Source: Chryseobacterium sp.
GTDB taxonomy: Bacteria; Bacteroidota; Bacteroidia; Flavobacteriales; Weeksellaceae
Assembly: GCA_003248755.1 (NCBI GenBank)
Contig: QFQW01000002.1
Span: forward strand, 44,593 to 108,592
Reading direction: 5' to 3'
Length of the DNA stretch: 64,000 nucleotides
A program made the translations under genes and the position numbers. This document shows, in pieces, positions 54,014 through 62,524 of this stretch (position 1 is its first letter; the number at the start of each line of letters is the position of its first letter). The notes under the pieces are model-generated. The model made no database searches. It was not told where the DNA came from and saw only the letters and a list, made by a program, of their open reading frames with translations.

Positions 54014-55866
54014 AATTTGTCCCTGGGAATAAGGTATTTTATAATAATGAACCCGCAATAATTGTAAAGATTATAGACATTGATTTAATTACGATTCAAA
54101 TGCTCAATTCTAATATCTTATATACTGTTGCTCCTAAAGAATTGCAAGTTGCTGAAAGTGAAAATAGAATTAATAATGCTCCTATAGATTTAATGTCTCA
54201 GCAAGAATGGGCTACAGCTGTTTTTCGATATGAAATTATTCAAAAAATTCTTGAAAATAAGTTGTCCACAGAAGAAATTAAAGAAATTGCTCAATTAAAT
54301 AAAATTCATTATTCGACTATTTACAGATGGATTAAAAAATTTACTTCAACAGGACAAATTTCGTCTCTAAGTGGAAAGAAGAAAACAGGAGGAAAAAACA
54401 AAAGTCGTTTGAGTCTTGAAATTGATCAAATCATTACAGATTCTATTGTTAGCATTTACTTGGATTCTTCAAAAAAATCAATTACAAAATTGATTCGAAA
54501 CATTATTTTGAAATGCAAAGAATTGGACTTAAAACCTCCCCATAAGAATACTATTAGAAATCGTGTAAAAAATATCTCCGATGAACAAGTATTAAAGGCA
54601 AGATATGGATATAAAGCTGCGAGAGATAAATTTGAACCTATTAAAGCTAGTTTTCCTGGAGCAAACTATCCTTTATCTGTTGTTCAAATCGATCACACTT
54701 GCGTTGATATTATATTAGTAGATGAACTTTACCGTAAGCCTTTTAGACGTCCATACCTTACTATTGCCATTGACGTATTTAGTAGAATGGTTGTTGGTTT
54801 TCATTTATCATTTGATCCTCCAGGAGAAATGGGAACAGGACTATGTATTGCAAATTCAATATTAAGTAAGGATTCTCTTCTTGAAAAATATGAAATTCAA
54901 GGAGATTGGCCTTGTTGGGGAACAATGACAACTATACATTTAGACAATGCTAAAGAGTTTAGAGGTAATATGCTGAAAAAAGCCTGTCAAAATTATGGTA
55001 TAAATATAGAACACCGACCTATTGCAACTCCTCATTGGGGAGGTCATGTTGAAAGGTTATTAGGCACATTTTCAAAAGAGATTCATAATTTGGCAGGAAC
55101 TACTTTTTCGAAAACAAGTGAAAGAGAAAATTACAATTCAATAGAAAAAGCTTCTCTTACCATAAGCGAATTTGAAAAATGGCTAACTATTTATATTGTT
55201 AATGTATATCATCAAAAATTACATTCTGGGATAATGATGTCTCCTCTTGAAAAATTTAAGAAAGGAATTTTTGGATTGGATGGAGAACATGGAACAGGGC
55301 TTCCTCCAAAGTTGTTAAATGAAAAGCGTATAAGATTAGATTTTATGCCTTTTTTTGAGAGAACAGTTCAAGAATATGGAGTACTTATTGATCATATTAC
55401 GTATTATGATGATGTATTAAGAAAGTATATTCATTCCCGACAAGATACAAGTAAGTATAGCAGAAAACAAAAATATATCTTTAAAAGAGACCCAAGAGAT
55501 ATTAGTATTATATATTTCTATGATCCGGACATAAATGATTATTTTGAAATTCCTTACAGAGACACATCTAAACCTTCAATTTCAATATGGGAGTTTAATG
55601 AAGTAGTTACCAAGTTACAAAAAAACAATGCCCTTATTAATGAAGATTCTATTTTTGAAGCCTACAAAGAAATGGATGAAATTGAACTTAAAGCAATAAG
55701 AGAAACAAAAAAATTGAAACGTTTCTCCAGATTATCTGACAAAAGGAATGACAATGTACATCGCATTTTTATTAGCAGTAATAATGATGAGTGTACCGAA
55801 GAACTGATCGATATAAAAAAAATAATCCCTTTTGACGACATCGACGATGCAGCATTTACATCCTAA
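54001..55866 (+). CDS. tnsB: Tn7-like TnsB DDE transposase
   Basis: TnsB binds the ends and performs 3' cleavage and strand transfer. The 621-residue protein has an N-terminal helix-turn-helix region (about 85-135, EEIKEIAQLNKIHYSTIYRWIKKF), a second DNA-binding stretch (140-195), and a Mu/retroviral integrase core with Asp231 (VVQIDHTCVD), Asp315 (TIHLDNAKEF) and Glu351 (GGHVERLLGTF), a D-35-E spacing. The C-terminal Mu-type beta barrel follows (about 440-520). Gene order and overlaps (13 bp with tnsA, 35 bp with tnsC) fit one transcript. Confidence 0.93.
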   Translation: MATLKFVPGNKVFYNNEPAIIVKIIDIDLITIQMLNSNILYTVAPKELQVAESENRINNAPIDLMSQQEWATAVFRYEIIQKILENKLSTEEIKEIAQLNKIHYSTIYRWIKKFTSTGQISSLSGKKKTGGKNKSRLSLEIDQIITDSIVSIYLDSSKKSITKLIRNIILKCKELDLKPPHKNTIRNRVKNISDEQVLKARYGYKAARDKFEPIKASFPGANYPLSVVQIDHTCVDIILVDELYRKPFRRPYLTIAIDVFSRMVVGFHLSFDPPGEMGTGLCIANSILSKDSLLEKYEIQGDWPCWGTMTTIHLDNAKEFRGNMLKKACQNYGINIEHRPIATPHWGGHVERLLGTFSKEIHNLAGTTFSKTSERENYNSIEKASLTISEFEKWLTIYIVNVYHQKLHSGIMMSPLEKFKKGIFGLDGEHGTGLPPKLLNEKRIRLDFMPFFERTVQEYGVLIDHITYYDDVLRKYIHSRQDTSKYSRKQKYIFKRDPRDISIIYFYDPDINDYFEIPYRDTSKPSISIWEFNEVVTKLQKNNALINEDSIFEAYKEMDEIELKAIRETKKLKRFSRLSDKRNDNVHRIFISSNNDECTEELIDIKKIIPFDDIDDAAFTS

Positions 55867-56731
55867 AACACAAGACCTAGTAAGTTCATCTACAAACGAA
55901 CAACGAATTAATTTATTAAAAAAACCTAAGTGGATTGGATATACTTCTGCAAAAAAACTACATAAAAAGTTTGAAGAACTGAGAGATTACCCAACTAATC
56001 TAAGAATGCCCAATCTGCTTTTAGTTGGCGACTCAAACAATGGTAAGACGGCACTTTTAAATAAATTTGCAGAACAAAATACTTCATATATTAATGAGGA
56101 AACTCAAGAGCTATTTTTACCAGTCTTAATGGTTCAATCACCTCCCGAACCAGATGAGAAAAGATTTTACAATTCAATTCTAGAAAGTTTACATTCTCCA
56201 TATAAAGCTTCTGAAAAAGCAGAGTTAAGACAACAAAGAGTCATCCACCTTCTTAGAAAACTTGAAGTCAAAGTTTTAATAATAGACGAGATACATCATA
56301 TGTTAGCAGGTACTATGAGTAAGCAACGATCATTTCTAAATGTACTCAAATATTTATCAAACGAACTTAAAATCTCTATTATTTGTGCTGGTACTAGGGA
56401 AGCATTTAATGCAATTCATACTGATCCTCAATTAGCAAATAGATTTGAACCCAAGGTATTATCAAAATGGCAAAACGACGATGAATATCTAAGATTACTA
56501 GCAAGTTTTGAAAGAATTCTCCCTCTAAAAAAGCCTTCATTTCTCATTGAGAGCTCTATTGCTAAAACAATTCTTTCAAAAAGTGAAGGTTTACTAGGTG
56601 AAATATCAAGAATTCTTGAATTAGCTTCAATCTTAGCAATTGAATCAGGAGTTGAATATATTTCTAAAAATATTCTCGAAAATATAGAATATATTCCTCC
56701 TAGTGATAGAAAGAAAATGATCTTTAGATGA
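55832..56731 (+). CDS. tnsC: Tn7-like TnsC AAA+ ATPase
   Basis: TnsC is the ATP-dependent regulator that links the target selector to the transposase. The 299-residue protein has Walker A GDSNNGKT at 66-73, Walker B VLIIDEIHH with Asp152/Glu153, and sensor GTREAF. It is shorter than Tn7 TnsC (555) and close to TniB/short TnsC proteins. The start at 55832 overlaps tnsB by 35 bp; an ATG at 55847 is an alternative. Confidence 0.92.
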   Translation: MTTSTMQHLHPKTQDLVSSSTNEQRINLLKKPKWIGYTSAKKLHKKFEELRDYPTNLRMPNLLLVGDSNNGKTALLNKFAEQNTSYINEETQELFLPVLMVQSPPEPDEKRFYNSILESLHSPYKASEKAELRQQRVIHLLRKLEVKVLIIDEIHHMLAGTMSKQRSFLNVLKYLSNELKISIICAGTREAFNAIHTDPQLANRFEPKVLSKWQNDDEYLRLLASFERILPLKKPSFLIESSIAKTILSKSEGLLGEISRILELASILAIESGVEYISKNILENIEYIPPSDRKKMIFR

Positions 56732-57693
56732 GAATGGACCAAAAATATATATTGCCTGGATATATTCCTCCTGAAAAAGATGAACTTTTATCTTGTTGGA
56801 TATTTCGATTGGCAAGATCTCACAAAATGAAACCTTATTCTTTTACAAAATTTTGTTTCAACCAACCATCTCTTTGGAATCGAGATATTGATAAATATTA
56901 TAATTCCAGTTTCATAAATTTATTAAGTAGTTTGTCTCCTCTGAGTATTAGTCAAATTAATAATCTACATCTTATTTCCTATAAGGATATAGTGTTTAAT
57001 TCCATTACCAATCTGGCTTACACAGAGGGAATATTGAGTTTGGGAATTGTTCACAGGAACAGAAAAAATTATGGTTTACTAGCTTGCCCTCTTTGCTTAA
57101 CAAAAAAAGAATATTATAAAAAAAGCTGGCGATTACTTAGCTCTGTTGTGTGTACTGATTGTAACTGCAATTTAATTGAAAAATGCCATAATTGTAAATC
57201 ACCAATTGTTTTCCAGAGATTAGATATTGGTAAAAAAGATGTTTACAGTGAAGTACCAATTTATTTTTGTTGGAAATGCCATTTTGACCTACGTTCTCAT
57301 TTTACCCTAGTTGATGAAAATTCTTTAGTTGTTCAGTATCAAAAATTCATAGATAGTACTATCAGCAATGGTTACAATAATATCACGCAATATTCTTTTC
57401 AATATTTTACTGTATTATTTTCTTTATTAAGAAAATCCCGTTCAAAATCAAAAAACTCACGAATCTTAGAAGCCTTTACCAAAGAATTCGGAATAAATAG
57501 CTCTGAATTTTGTACACATAGTTCTGAATTATCCATTGAACTTAGAGCAGAGATTTTACCTTTAATTTTCTTTTTACTTTCTGATTTAAATACGTTTTTT
57601 ATTCCTTTTTGTAAAAAATATTCTATTCGCTTTAGTGATGTCAGAAGTGACAACACCACTCCCTTTTGGGTGTATGAGAGTTTTAGAATATAG
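56728..57693 (+). CDS. tniQ: Short TniQ/TnsD-type target selector
   Basis: TniQ-family proteins choose the target site. The 321-residue protein has the TniQ N-terminal segment (PPEKDELLSCWIFRLARSHKMKPYSFTKF) and a zinc-binding cluster (CPLC at about 119-122, then VCTDCNCNLIEKCHNC, and YFCWKCHFDL). The C-terminal part is AT-rich and helical. At 321 residues it is much shorter than Tn7 TnsD (508) and lacks a large C-terminal DNA-binding part. Insertion in comM suggests it still directs a fixed attachment site. The start overlaps tnsC by 4 bp; the stop overlaps the opposite-strand TnsE-like gene by 11 bp. Confidence 0.82.
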   Translation: MRMDQKYILPGYIPPEKDELLSCWIFRLARSHKMKPYSFTKFCFNQPSLWNRDIDKYYNSSFINLLSSLSPLSISQINNLHLISYKDIVFNSITNLAYTEGILSLGIVHRNRKNYGLLACPLCLTKKEYYKKSWRLLSSVVCTDCNCNLIEKCHNCKSPIVFQRLDIGKKDVYSEVPIYFCWKCHFDLRSHFTLVDENSLVVQYQKFIDSTISNGYNNITQYSFQYFTVLFSLLRKSRSKSKNSRILEAFTKEFGINSSEFCTHSSELSIELRAEILPLIFFLLSDLNTFFIPFCKKYSIRFSDVRSDNTTPFWVYESFRI

Positions 57694-59398
57694 TACTCAT
57701 AATTCTATTTGTATAAATATTTTCAGCGGTTTTATAGGCTGCTTCTTTGATAGCATTATCTATTTCATCCTCTTTAATTCCTTTAGGAATATTTAGATGT
57801 TTAACTCCCTGTTTTATAATTATATCTTGTTGTCTATATTTTTCCTCACATACGTTCTTTATATATGTCCACAACACTTTTCCTTTTTCGATTTCATCTT
57901 TCTCAAAAATAAATTGATTACCTATACTGTTTAATTTTTCTGTAGATAACTTATTCAACTTTGACGCGTTAAAAACTCCAATTATTCCATTTTTAAATTC
58001 AATCAAATACATATATTTTGACAGATAACTAATTTCTACAATATAAAAATCAGTGAAAGAATAAGGTAAGGTCACTTTAAAATTTGAATCATTTTTTGTG
58101 AATTTATACTTTAAAGCTTGTGCTACTTCATTGAAATATTCAAGTTTACTTATTTTTACTAATATATTTTTAATATTTTCTCTAATTATTGTTGAATCAT
58201 TATCAAACCTTTCAAGTTCTCGTGTGAGTTCTGTTATTTCTTTATCTGCATAATATTTCGCATTATAAGCTTGAAATTGTTTTTCTCTTTTTATCACTTC
58301 AACTTTAATGTTAAACGGATTACCATACTCATTCTCAATAGCAAAATCTACAGCAGGTTGATTATTAGTCGCATCTCCATTTAAAGTAAGTGATAATCCT
58401 TGTGTTTCAGGATGCAGAGGTCTATCTACATTTTTAGGAGTATGATTTTTACGATCATCAGTACTCGTTGTAGAATTCATAGGAAAAAGTTCGATTTTAT
58501 CGACTGTGTAAGGTTTAGGTGCCTTTAATCTAAAACTATCGATTTGGTAAGCAAGTAGGTAGTTAGTTTTTTCATTATCCTTCTCCATGTAAAGAGGTTT
58601 ACCTTTTATAGTCAATTCATAATTTATAAAATCTTCCCAATGAAAAGAAAGATAAGTACTTTTTTTACCTATTAAGGAATCTGAAAACGCCTTGTCAACA
58701 TGAGTAGATATACTTCGTAAAAATTTAATACCTGCCAAGTTTTTCAAGAAAAAATATGGTGCTAATATAACCGCATCTGATTTCTGTATTTTTTGTGTAT
58801 CATATTCGAGTAAACCTACAATATCACCATTTTCTTCACATTGTCGATACTTTATATTTTTAAAATTAAACCCTTCAATTAATTCACCGCAGAGCGCTTT
58901 CTTAATTAATATATCGCTGTTGAATAAAAAAAATTGTAGAATCGTATATGGTGAAATTAAAATTTGCCTATTTTCTCGACGATTATTACTGAATGCTTTA
59001 AAATAACTGAATCCTAATGGTATAATATCTTTAGCATTCTTCAGAAAAAACGGATTCCCATTTAGAGGGAACTCTTTATTTTTTGTTAAATAAAGATTCT
59101 TTGGAATCTTAATATTAAAAACATACCCCCCATTTGTTATTTCAATTCTTTTTTCTCTTACATTATATATATATCCTATTTTGAATTCTGATAAAAACGA
59201 AACCGGAAGAAGTTTTATTTGAAGATTACTAAACTCTATATCATCATAATAATCTGTAGAATCTTTCTTATTGTAAAAATAGAGCTCTATTTTTCTTTCT
59301 CCGCTTTCATAATGAATTTTGCCTATCCATATTAGAAACCAATATTTCCATTTGGCTTCTGGAAAATTAATTTGTATTTTTTTTTCTTTCATTCGCAT
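57683..59398 (-). CDS. TnsE-like protein, encoded on the opposite strand
   Basis: A 571-residue protein. Its layout follows Tn7 TnsE (538 residues): an N-terminal beta domain (WKYWFLIWIGKIHYESGERK), a middle block with PYTILQFFLFNSDILIKKALCGELIEGF matching the TnsE segment around its LFLINSYF motif, then YLSFHWEDFINYELTIKGK, a Ser/Thr/Asn-rich linker (about 305-350), and a C-terminal domain with FKVTLPYSFTDFYIVEISYLS and a PKG motif (HLNIPKGIKED), comparable to HPKGLGE near the TnsE end. In Tn7, TnsE directs insertion to replicating DNA. In Tn7 it is co-directional with tnsABCD; here it is convergent to tniQ. The call rests on shared layout and a few motifs, not on alignment. Either ATG 59398 or 59392 could start. 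Confidence 0.5.
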   Translation of the reverse strand: MRMKEKKIQINFPEAKWKYWFLIWIGKIHYESGERKIELYFYNKKDSTDYYDDIEFSNLQIKLLPVSFLSEFKIGYIYNVREKRIEITNGGYVFNIKIPKNLYLTKNKEFPLNGNPFFLKNAKDIIPLGFSYFKAFSNNRRENRQILISPYTILQFFLFNSDILIKKALCGELIEGFNFKNIKYRQCEENGDIVGLLEYDTQKIQKSDAVILAPYFFLKNLAGIKFLRSISTHVDKAFSDSLIGKKSTYLSFHWEDFINYELTIKGKPLYMEKDNEKTNYLLAYQIDSFRLKAPKPYTVDKIELFPMNSTTSTDDRKNHTPKNVDRPLHPETQGLSLTLNGDATNNQPAVDFAIENEYGNPFNIKVEVIKREKQFQAYNAKYYADKEITELTRELERFDNDSTIIRENIKNILVKISKLEYFNEVAQALKYKFTKNDSNFKVTLPYSFTDFYIVEISYLSKYMYLIEFKNGIIGVFNASKLNKLSTEKLNSIGNQFIFEKDEIEKGKVLWTYIKNVCEEKYRQQDIIIKQGVKHLNIPKGIKEDEIDNAIKEAAYKTAENIYTNRIMSTIF

Positions 59399-59487
59399 CT
59401 TCTAATGTATATAAAATATCTCATTATTTCAATCGAAAACATTCTTGAATTATGACTATTGTTTTGTTAATTTTATATAATCATTAA
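59399..59487. other. Short AT-rich gap within the transposon
   Basis: No feature could be read between the TnsE-like start and the remnant reading frame. Confidence 0.4.
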
Positions 59488-59727
59488 TATTATCTAAAAT
59501 GGCGTTATCAAATTATAAATCGAGGTACGAAAGAACACCCATCTCTTGGGATACATGAGGTACATTTCAATCCCAGAAATGATTCTGTTCATTTCTGGAC
59601 AGAAAATACTATTCAACTTTCAGATTACGAAAACAAGGAAGAATTAGAAAAAGTATTAGAAGTAATTTTAAATTCTATAAAAAAAAATCCAGTTTTAATA
59701 GAATCTGAACTATCATTGGGTAAGTAA
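59488..59727 (+). pseudogene. Remnant small ORF without an in-frame start
   Basis: From 59488 to the stop at 59725-59727 a frame of 79 codons reads as protein-like sequence (WRYQIINRGTKEHPSLGIHEV, then WTENTIQLSDYENKEELEKVL, and NPVLIESELSLGK). No ATG, GTG or TTG precedes it in frame. The ATG at 59499 is in the neighbouring frame and meets TGA after 19 codons, which looks like a 1-base frameshift in the N-terminus. Family not recognised. Probably decayed cargo. Confidence 0.5.
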
Positions 59728-59842
59728 CAAAAAACGTTCATTTTATGGCACTGTATTGAAAATTGTTTTTTTAAATTGAAATTAGTATCACTTTCCGTAT
59801 TATTTAATAGTTTTGTTTTTTAACCTTTTATAAAACTAAATT

Positions 59843-60424
59843 ATGGTTGTTGGTTACGCTAGAGTTTCGACATCAGATCAAAACTTGAAAAATCAAACTG
59901 AATTGCTTACGGAAAATGGCTGCGAAAAAATATATTCCGATATTGCCAGCGGTGTAAGAGAAGACAGAAGTGGTCTTAATGAAATGTTATCTTATTTAAG
60001 GAATGGAGACATCGTTATAGTTTATAAAATTGATAGAATATTTCGCTCTCTAAAAAATATGATTGACTTAATTGAGAAGTTTAGTGAAAAAGGAATATTA
60101 TTTAAAAGTCTAAGTGAACCCGCTTTCGACACAACCTCTGCAAATGGAAAATTTATCATTCAAATTTTTGGCGCTGTAGCAGAATTTGAAAGAAACTTAA
60201 TTAGCGAAAGAACAAAAATAGGACTAGAGGGGGCGAGAAGGAGAAAAAAATTATTAGGAAGACCAAGCGGCGCTAGTAAAGAAAGCTTAGATAAATATCA
60301 ATATGCCAAACACCTGTACGATAATAAGAACACTCCTATTGACAAAGCTTGCAAGCAAGCTGGTTTAAGTAAAAGTACATTCTATAGAATAGAAAACAAA
60401 TCAAATCATAAAAAAAGCCCCTAA
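59843..60424 (+). CDS. Serine recombinase, resolvase/invertase type
   Basis: A 193-residue small serine recombinase. The catalytic domain (residues 1-140) begins VVGYARVSTSDQ with nucleophile Ser9, has KIDRIFRSLKNMIDLIEKF and the IFGAVAEFERNLISERTKIGLEGAR helix, and a C-terminal helix-turn-helix (about 150-190, PIDKACKQAGLSKSTFYRIEN). It may resolve cointegrates or invert DNA within the element. The likely crossover site is near the gene but was not identified. A terminator follows. Confidence 0.93.
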   Translation: MVVGYARVSTSDQNLKNQTELLTENGCEKIYSDIASGVREDRSGLNEMLSYLRNGDIVIVYKIDRIFRSLKNMIDLIEKFSEKGILFKSLSEPAFDTTSANGKFIIQIFGAVAEFERNLISERTKIGLEGARRRKKLLGRPSGASKESLDKYQYAKHLYDNKNTPIDKACKQAGLSKSTFYRIENKSNHKKSP

Positions 60425-60437
60425 AATAGGAGCTTTT
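60413..60437. terminator. Terminator between convergent genes
   Basis: AAAAGC-C-CCTA pairs with TAGG-A-GCTTTT (one mismatch), loop AAA. It overlaps the recombinase stop and lies just past the ImmA-like gene end on the other strand. Confidence 0.7.
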
Positions 60438-60454
60438 GAATTATATAATTTTAA

Positions 60455-60976
60455 TTATAATATATTTAGATTGATTAATCTATATAACATTGCTGATGAG
60501 CTTACTCCAAATTTACGAGCCATCTGCGAAATCGTTGAATCATCGTGCAAATCACATTCTAAACCGGACATTTCTTTTCTAATAAAATTCTCAGGCATTA
60601 AAATGCTTGCAGCAAAGTAGTTCGCTTCCTTCTCTATTTTCTCATCCTTTGAAGTATATCCACCTGAATTTTTTCTAAAGAAGACTTTATCCATAAAGAC
60701 TTTTGGTTCGTCATTATGTAGAACGAAATGACCAAGTTCATGAGCAATAGTAAATCGTCTACGTTCTTTCTTTAAAGAACTATTATAACCAATCGTAGCT
60801 CCGTTCTCATTTATATTCAACACACCTGATATATTTTCTTCAAAAGGATATTCTTTTAATTTAATATTTTCCGCTAATAGCAGCTTTTCCAGGTCAATTG
60901 GATATTTTTCAAATAAAAAGGAATTACTTTCAATATATGATTTGGTTCTATCAATAACTGATTTTGAAATCGACAT
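60455..60976 (-). CDS. ImmA/IrrE family metallo-endopeptidase
   Basis: A 173-residue protein with the zinc motif HELGH at 79-83 and a downstream EKEANYFAASILMP segment with a third ligand. ImmA-type proteases cleave or inactivate a partner XRE-family repressor to switch on mobile elements. The partner lies directly upstream (8-bp gap, XRE regulator). Together they form a derepression module, possibly answering DNA damage; the trigger is not visible. Confidence 0.9.
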   Translation of the reverse strand: MSISKSVIDRTKSYIESNSFLFEKYPIDLEKLLLAENIKLKEYPFEENISGVLNINENGATIGYNSSLKKERRRFTIAHELGHFVLHNDEPKVFMDKVFFRKNSGGYTSKDEKIEKEANYFAASILMPENFIRKEMSGLECDLHDDSTISQMARKFGVSSSAMLYRLINLNIL

Positions 60977-60984
60977 ATAAATTG

Positions 60985-61302
60985 TTAAATTGTTTGTAAA
61001 AAATCTCTCAAAGAACTATCACGTGATAAAATTGACTTATCTACATCCAAGCCAACTATCCTAATACTTTCAAAATTATTCTCAGGCAACTCTGGTAATA
61101 ATTCTAAAGCACTTACATTCAGATATTGTGCAATTGAAAGCACAACGAAAATGCTGGGTTTTTGATTTCCTTTCTCAATATTAACTAAAGAAGGTCTAGA
61201 TAATCCAAGATAATTTGCCAAATCTTCCTGTTTATAACCCTTCTTATTCCTAATAGAGGAAATGTTTTTACCTAACAGTGTGTAAAATTCATTATTTTCC
61301 AT
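60985..61302 (-). CDS. XRE family transcriptional regulator
   Basis: A 105-residue repressor-like protein with an N-terminal helix-turn-helix (residues about 8-62: IRNKKGYKQEDLANYLGLSRPSLVNIEKGNQKPS, the standard XRE signature). The C-terminal 35 residues are acidic and could be the ImmA cleavage or dimerisation region. It is transcribed divergently from the ubiquitin-like operon and has its own promoter (61343-61373) overlapping a CGTAC/GTACG palindrome, a candidate self-operator. Confidence 0.93.
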   Translation of the reverse strand: MENNEFYTLLGKNISSIRNKKGYKQEDLANYLGLSRPSLVNIEKGNQKPSIFVVLSIAQYLNVSALELLPELPENNFESIRIVGLDVDKSILSRDSSLRDFLQTI

Positions 61303-61318
61303 ATTAAGTAGGGATTTC

Positions 61319-61332
61319 CGTACAAATGTACG
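61319..61332. promoter_or_regulatory. Candidate operator of the XRE regulator
   Basis: CGTAC (61319-61323) and GTACG (61328-61332) are exact inverted copies separated by AAAT. The site sits just downstream of the XRE -7 box, at about +5 to +17, where a bound repressor would block transcription. Confidence 0.5.
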
Positions 61333-61342
61333 TATTAAAGTG

Positions 61343-61373
61343 CAAAAGTATGATAAATTTTTACAACCACAAA
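61343..61373 (-). promoter_or_regulatory. Promoter of the XRE/ImmA operon
   Basis: On the minus strand: TTTG at 61373-61370, a 19-nt spacer, then TACTTTTG at 61350-61343. Full consensus match. Confidence 0.75.
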
Positions 61374-61511
61374 ATTTATTCCGTGAAAAATGTCATAAAA
61401 AAAACACATTTTTTAAAATTAAAAAAAACTTTAATTAAAATTTTTATAATTGAAAATCAAATAGTTAATTACAAATAGTTTGCCAAACTAACATTTTCAT
61501 ACAAAAAAAAG

Positions 61512-61542
61512 GTTGACATATTTGATTTTTGTCATATATTTG
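61512..61542 (+). promoter_or_regulatory. Promoter of the ubiquitin-like operon leader
   Basis: GTTG at 61512-61515, a 19-nt spacer, TATATTTG at 61535-61542. The first gene starts at 61856, leaving a leader of roughly 305 nt. Confidence 0.65.
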
Positions 61543-61855
61543 TATCCAATAAAAAGAAACAAAAAAACCAGGCAGTTAAAAGGCCCGGTTTGGTTTAATT
61601 GTCAGCGATCTAACAGCTCTTGCAAAGCCTCGATCCAAAGACATATTTGTAAGTGAGATTTCAAATATATAATTCTTTAGACATACATTCCAAACTTTTT
61701 AGCACTTTTAACATACGACACGTGTTGTCGCCTGCCTGTAATAACATATCAAAAACCCTGTAGAAACGGCAAAAACAGAATCAGTTATCGCGTCGAATTG
61801 TTTCAAAGAAACAATAGGTTATTAAATTATTACAAAATTATTAAAAATTGCTAAA
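61543..61855 (+). ncRNA. Long leader of the ubiquitin-like operon
   Basis: About 300 nt of probably transcribed, non-coding sequence. It contains an AACCAGGC/GCCCGGTT imperfect hairpin near its start (within 61568-61595) and a CGACA/TGTCG hairpin at 61716-61730. No ORF starts within it. No known riboswitch is recognised, and whether it acts as a separate RNA is unknown. Confidence 0.35.
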
Positions 61856-62524
61856 ATGCATACAGACAACACAAAACCGCCTCTTCTATTTAGAATCGAT
61901 GGCAAAGATTTTTCCACAACAAACCAGTATATAACCGGAAAGGAACTTAAAGATTTGAATGCGATTCCGCATTCAACAGAATTATATTTATCAATTGATA
62001 CACCTTATGAAGATGAGCTAATTGAAAATGAGACTAAAGTAAATCTAGCAAGACCAGATATTGAACAGTTCTATGTAAAAAAGAAATTGGAATATTCAAT
62101 TAATGGAATAACTTTCATTTCATATAAGCAGTTTATCAAGGGTAGTGAGATTCGTAAAAACGGAGACATTCCTGAAACTCAAATTGTGTACTTAGATAAT
62201 CCCGAAGGTTGGGAAGACGACTTGATTGAAGATGATGAATTCGTCGACCTTGCGAGAGAAGGAAAAGAAAAATTCATTTCTAAGTCTAAGGAAAAAACTT
62301 ACATTATTATAAACGGCACCATTCATTATTGGGAAAAACAAACCATTTCCTTTATTGAAGTAATCAAGGCAGCAGGGCATAATCTGGAAACCCCAGATAC
62401 AGCATATACCGTTGCATATGAAAATGGTGACTTCTCTCAACCAGAAGGAGTGCTTACAAAAGGTAAATCTGTCAAAGTTAAACACAAAATGATTTTCTAT
62501 GTTACTGCAACAGTTAAGTCATAG
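61856..62524 (+). CDS. Multiubiquitin domain protein, three ubiquitin-like domains
   Basis: A 222-residue protein with three beta-grasp ubiquitin-like segments: about 10-74 (FRIDGKDFSTTNQYITGKELKDL), about 78-146 (YSINGITFISYKQFIKGSEIR) and about 147-222 (IIINGTIHYWEKQTISFIEVI, ending [12 protein letters not shown]). Domains 1 and 2 resemble each other, each with a YxxIDG/SINGI start, a GxEL/GSEI turn, and an acidic VNLARPD/VDLAREG end. The C-terminus does not end in a diglycine. In bacterial ubiquitin-like operons such multidomain proteins are the modifier substrates of an E1-like enzyme. It is followed by that enzyme with a 26-bp overlap. Confidence 0.85.
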   Translation: MHTDNTKPPLLFRIDGKDFSTTNQYITGKELKDLNAIPHSTELYLSIDTPYEDELIENETKVNLARPDIEQFYVKKKLEYSINGITFISYKQFIKGSEIRKNGDIPETQIVYLDNPEGWEDDLIEDDEFVDLAREGKEKFISKSKEKTYIIINGTIHYWEKQTISFIEVIKAAGHNLETPDTAYTVAYENGDFSQPEGVLTKGKSVKVKHKMIFYVTATVKS

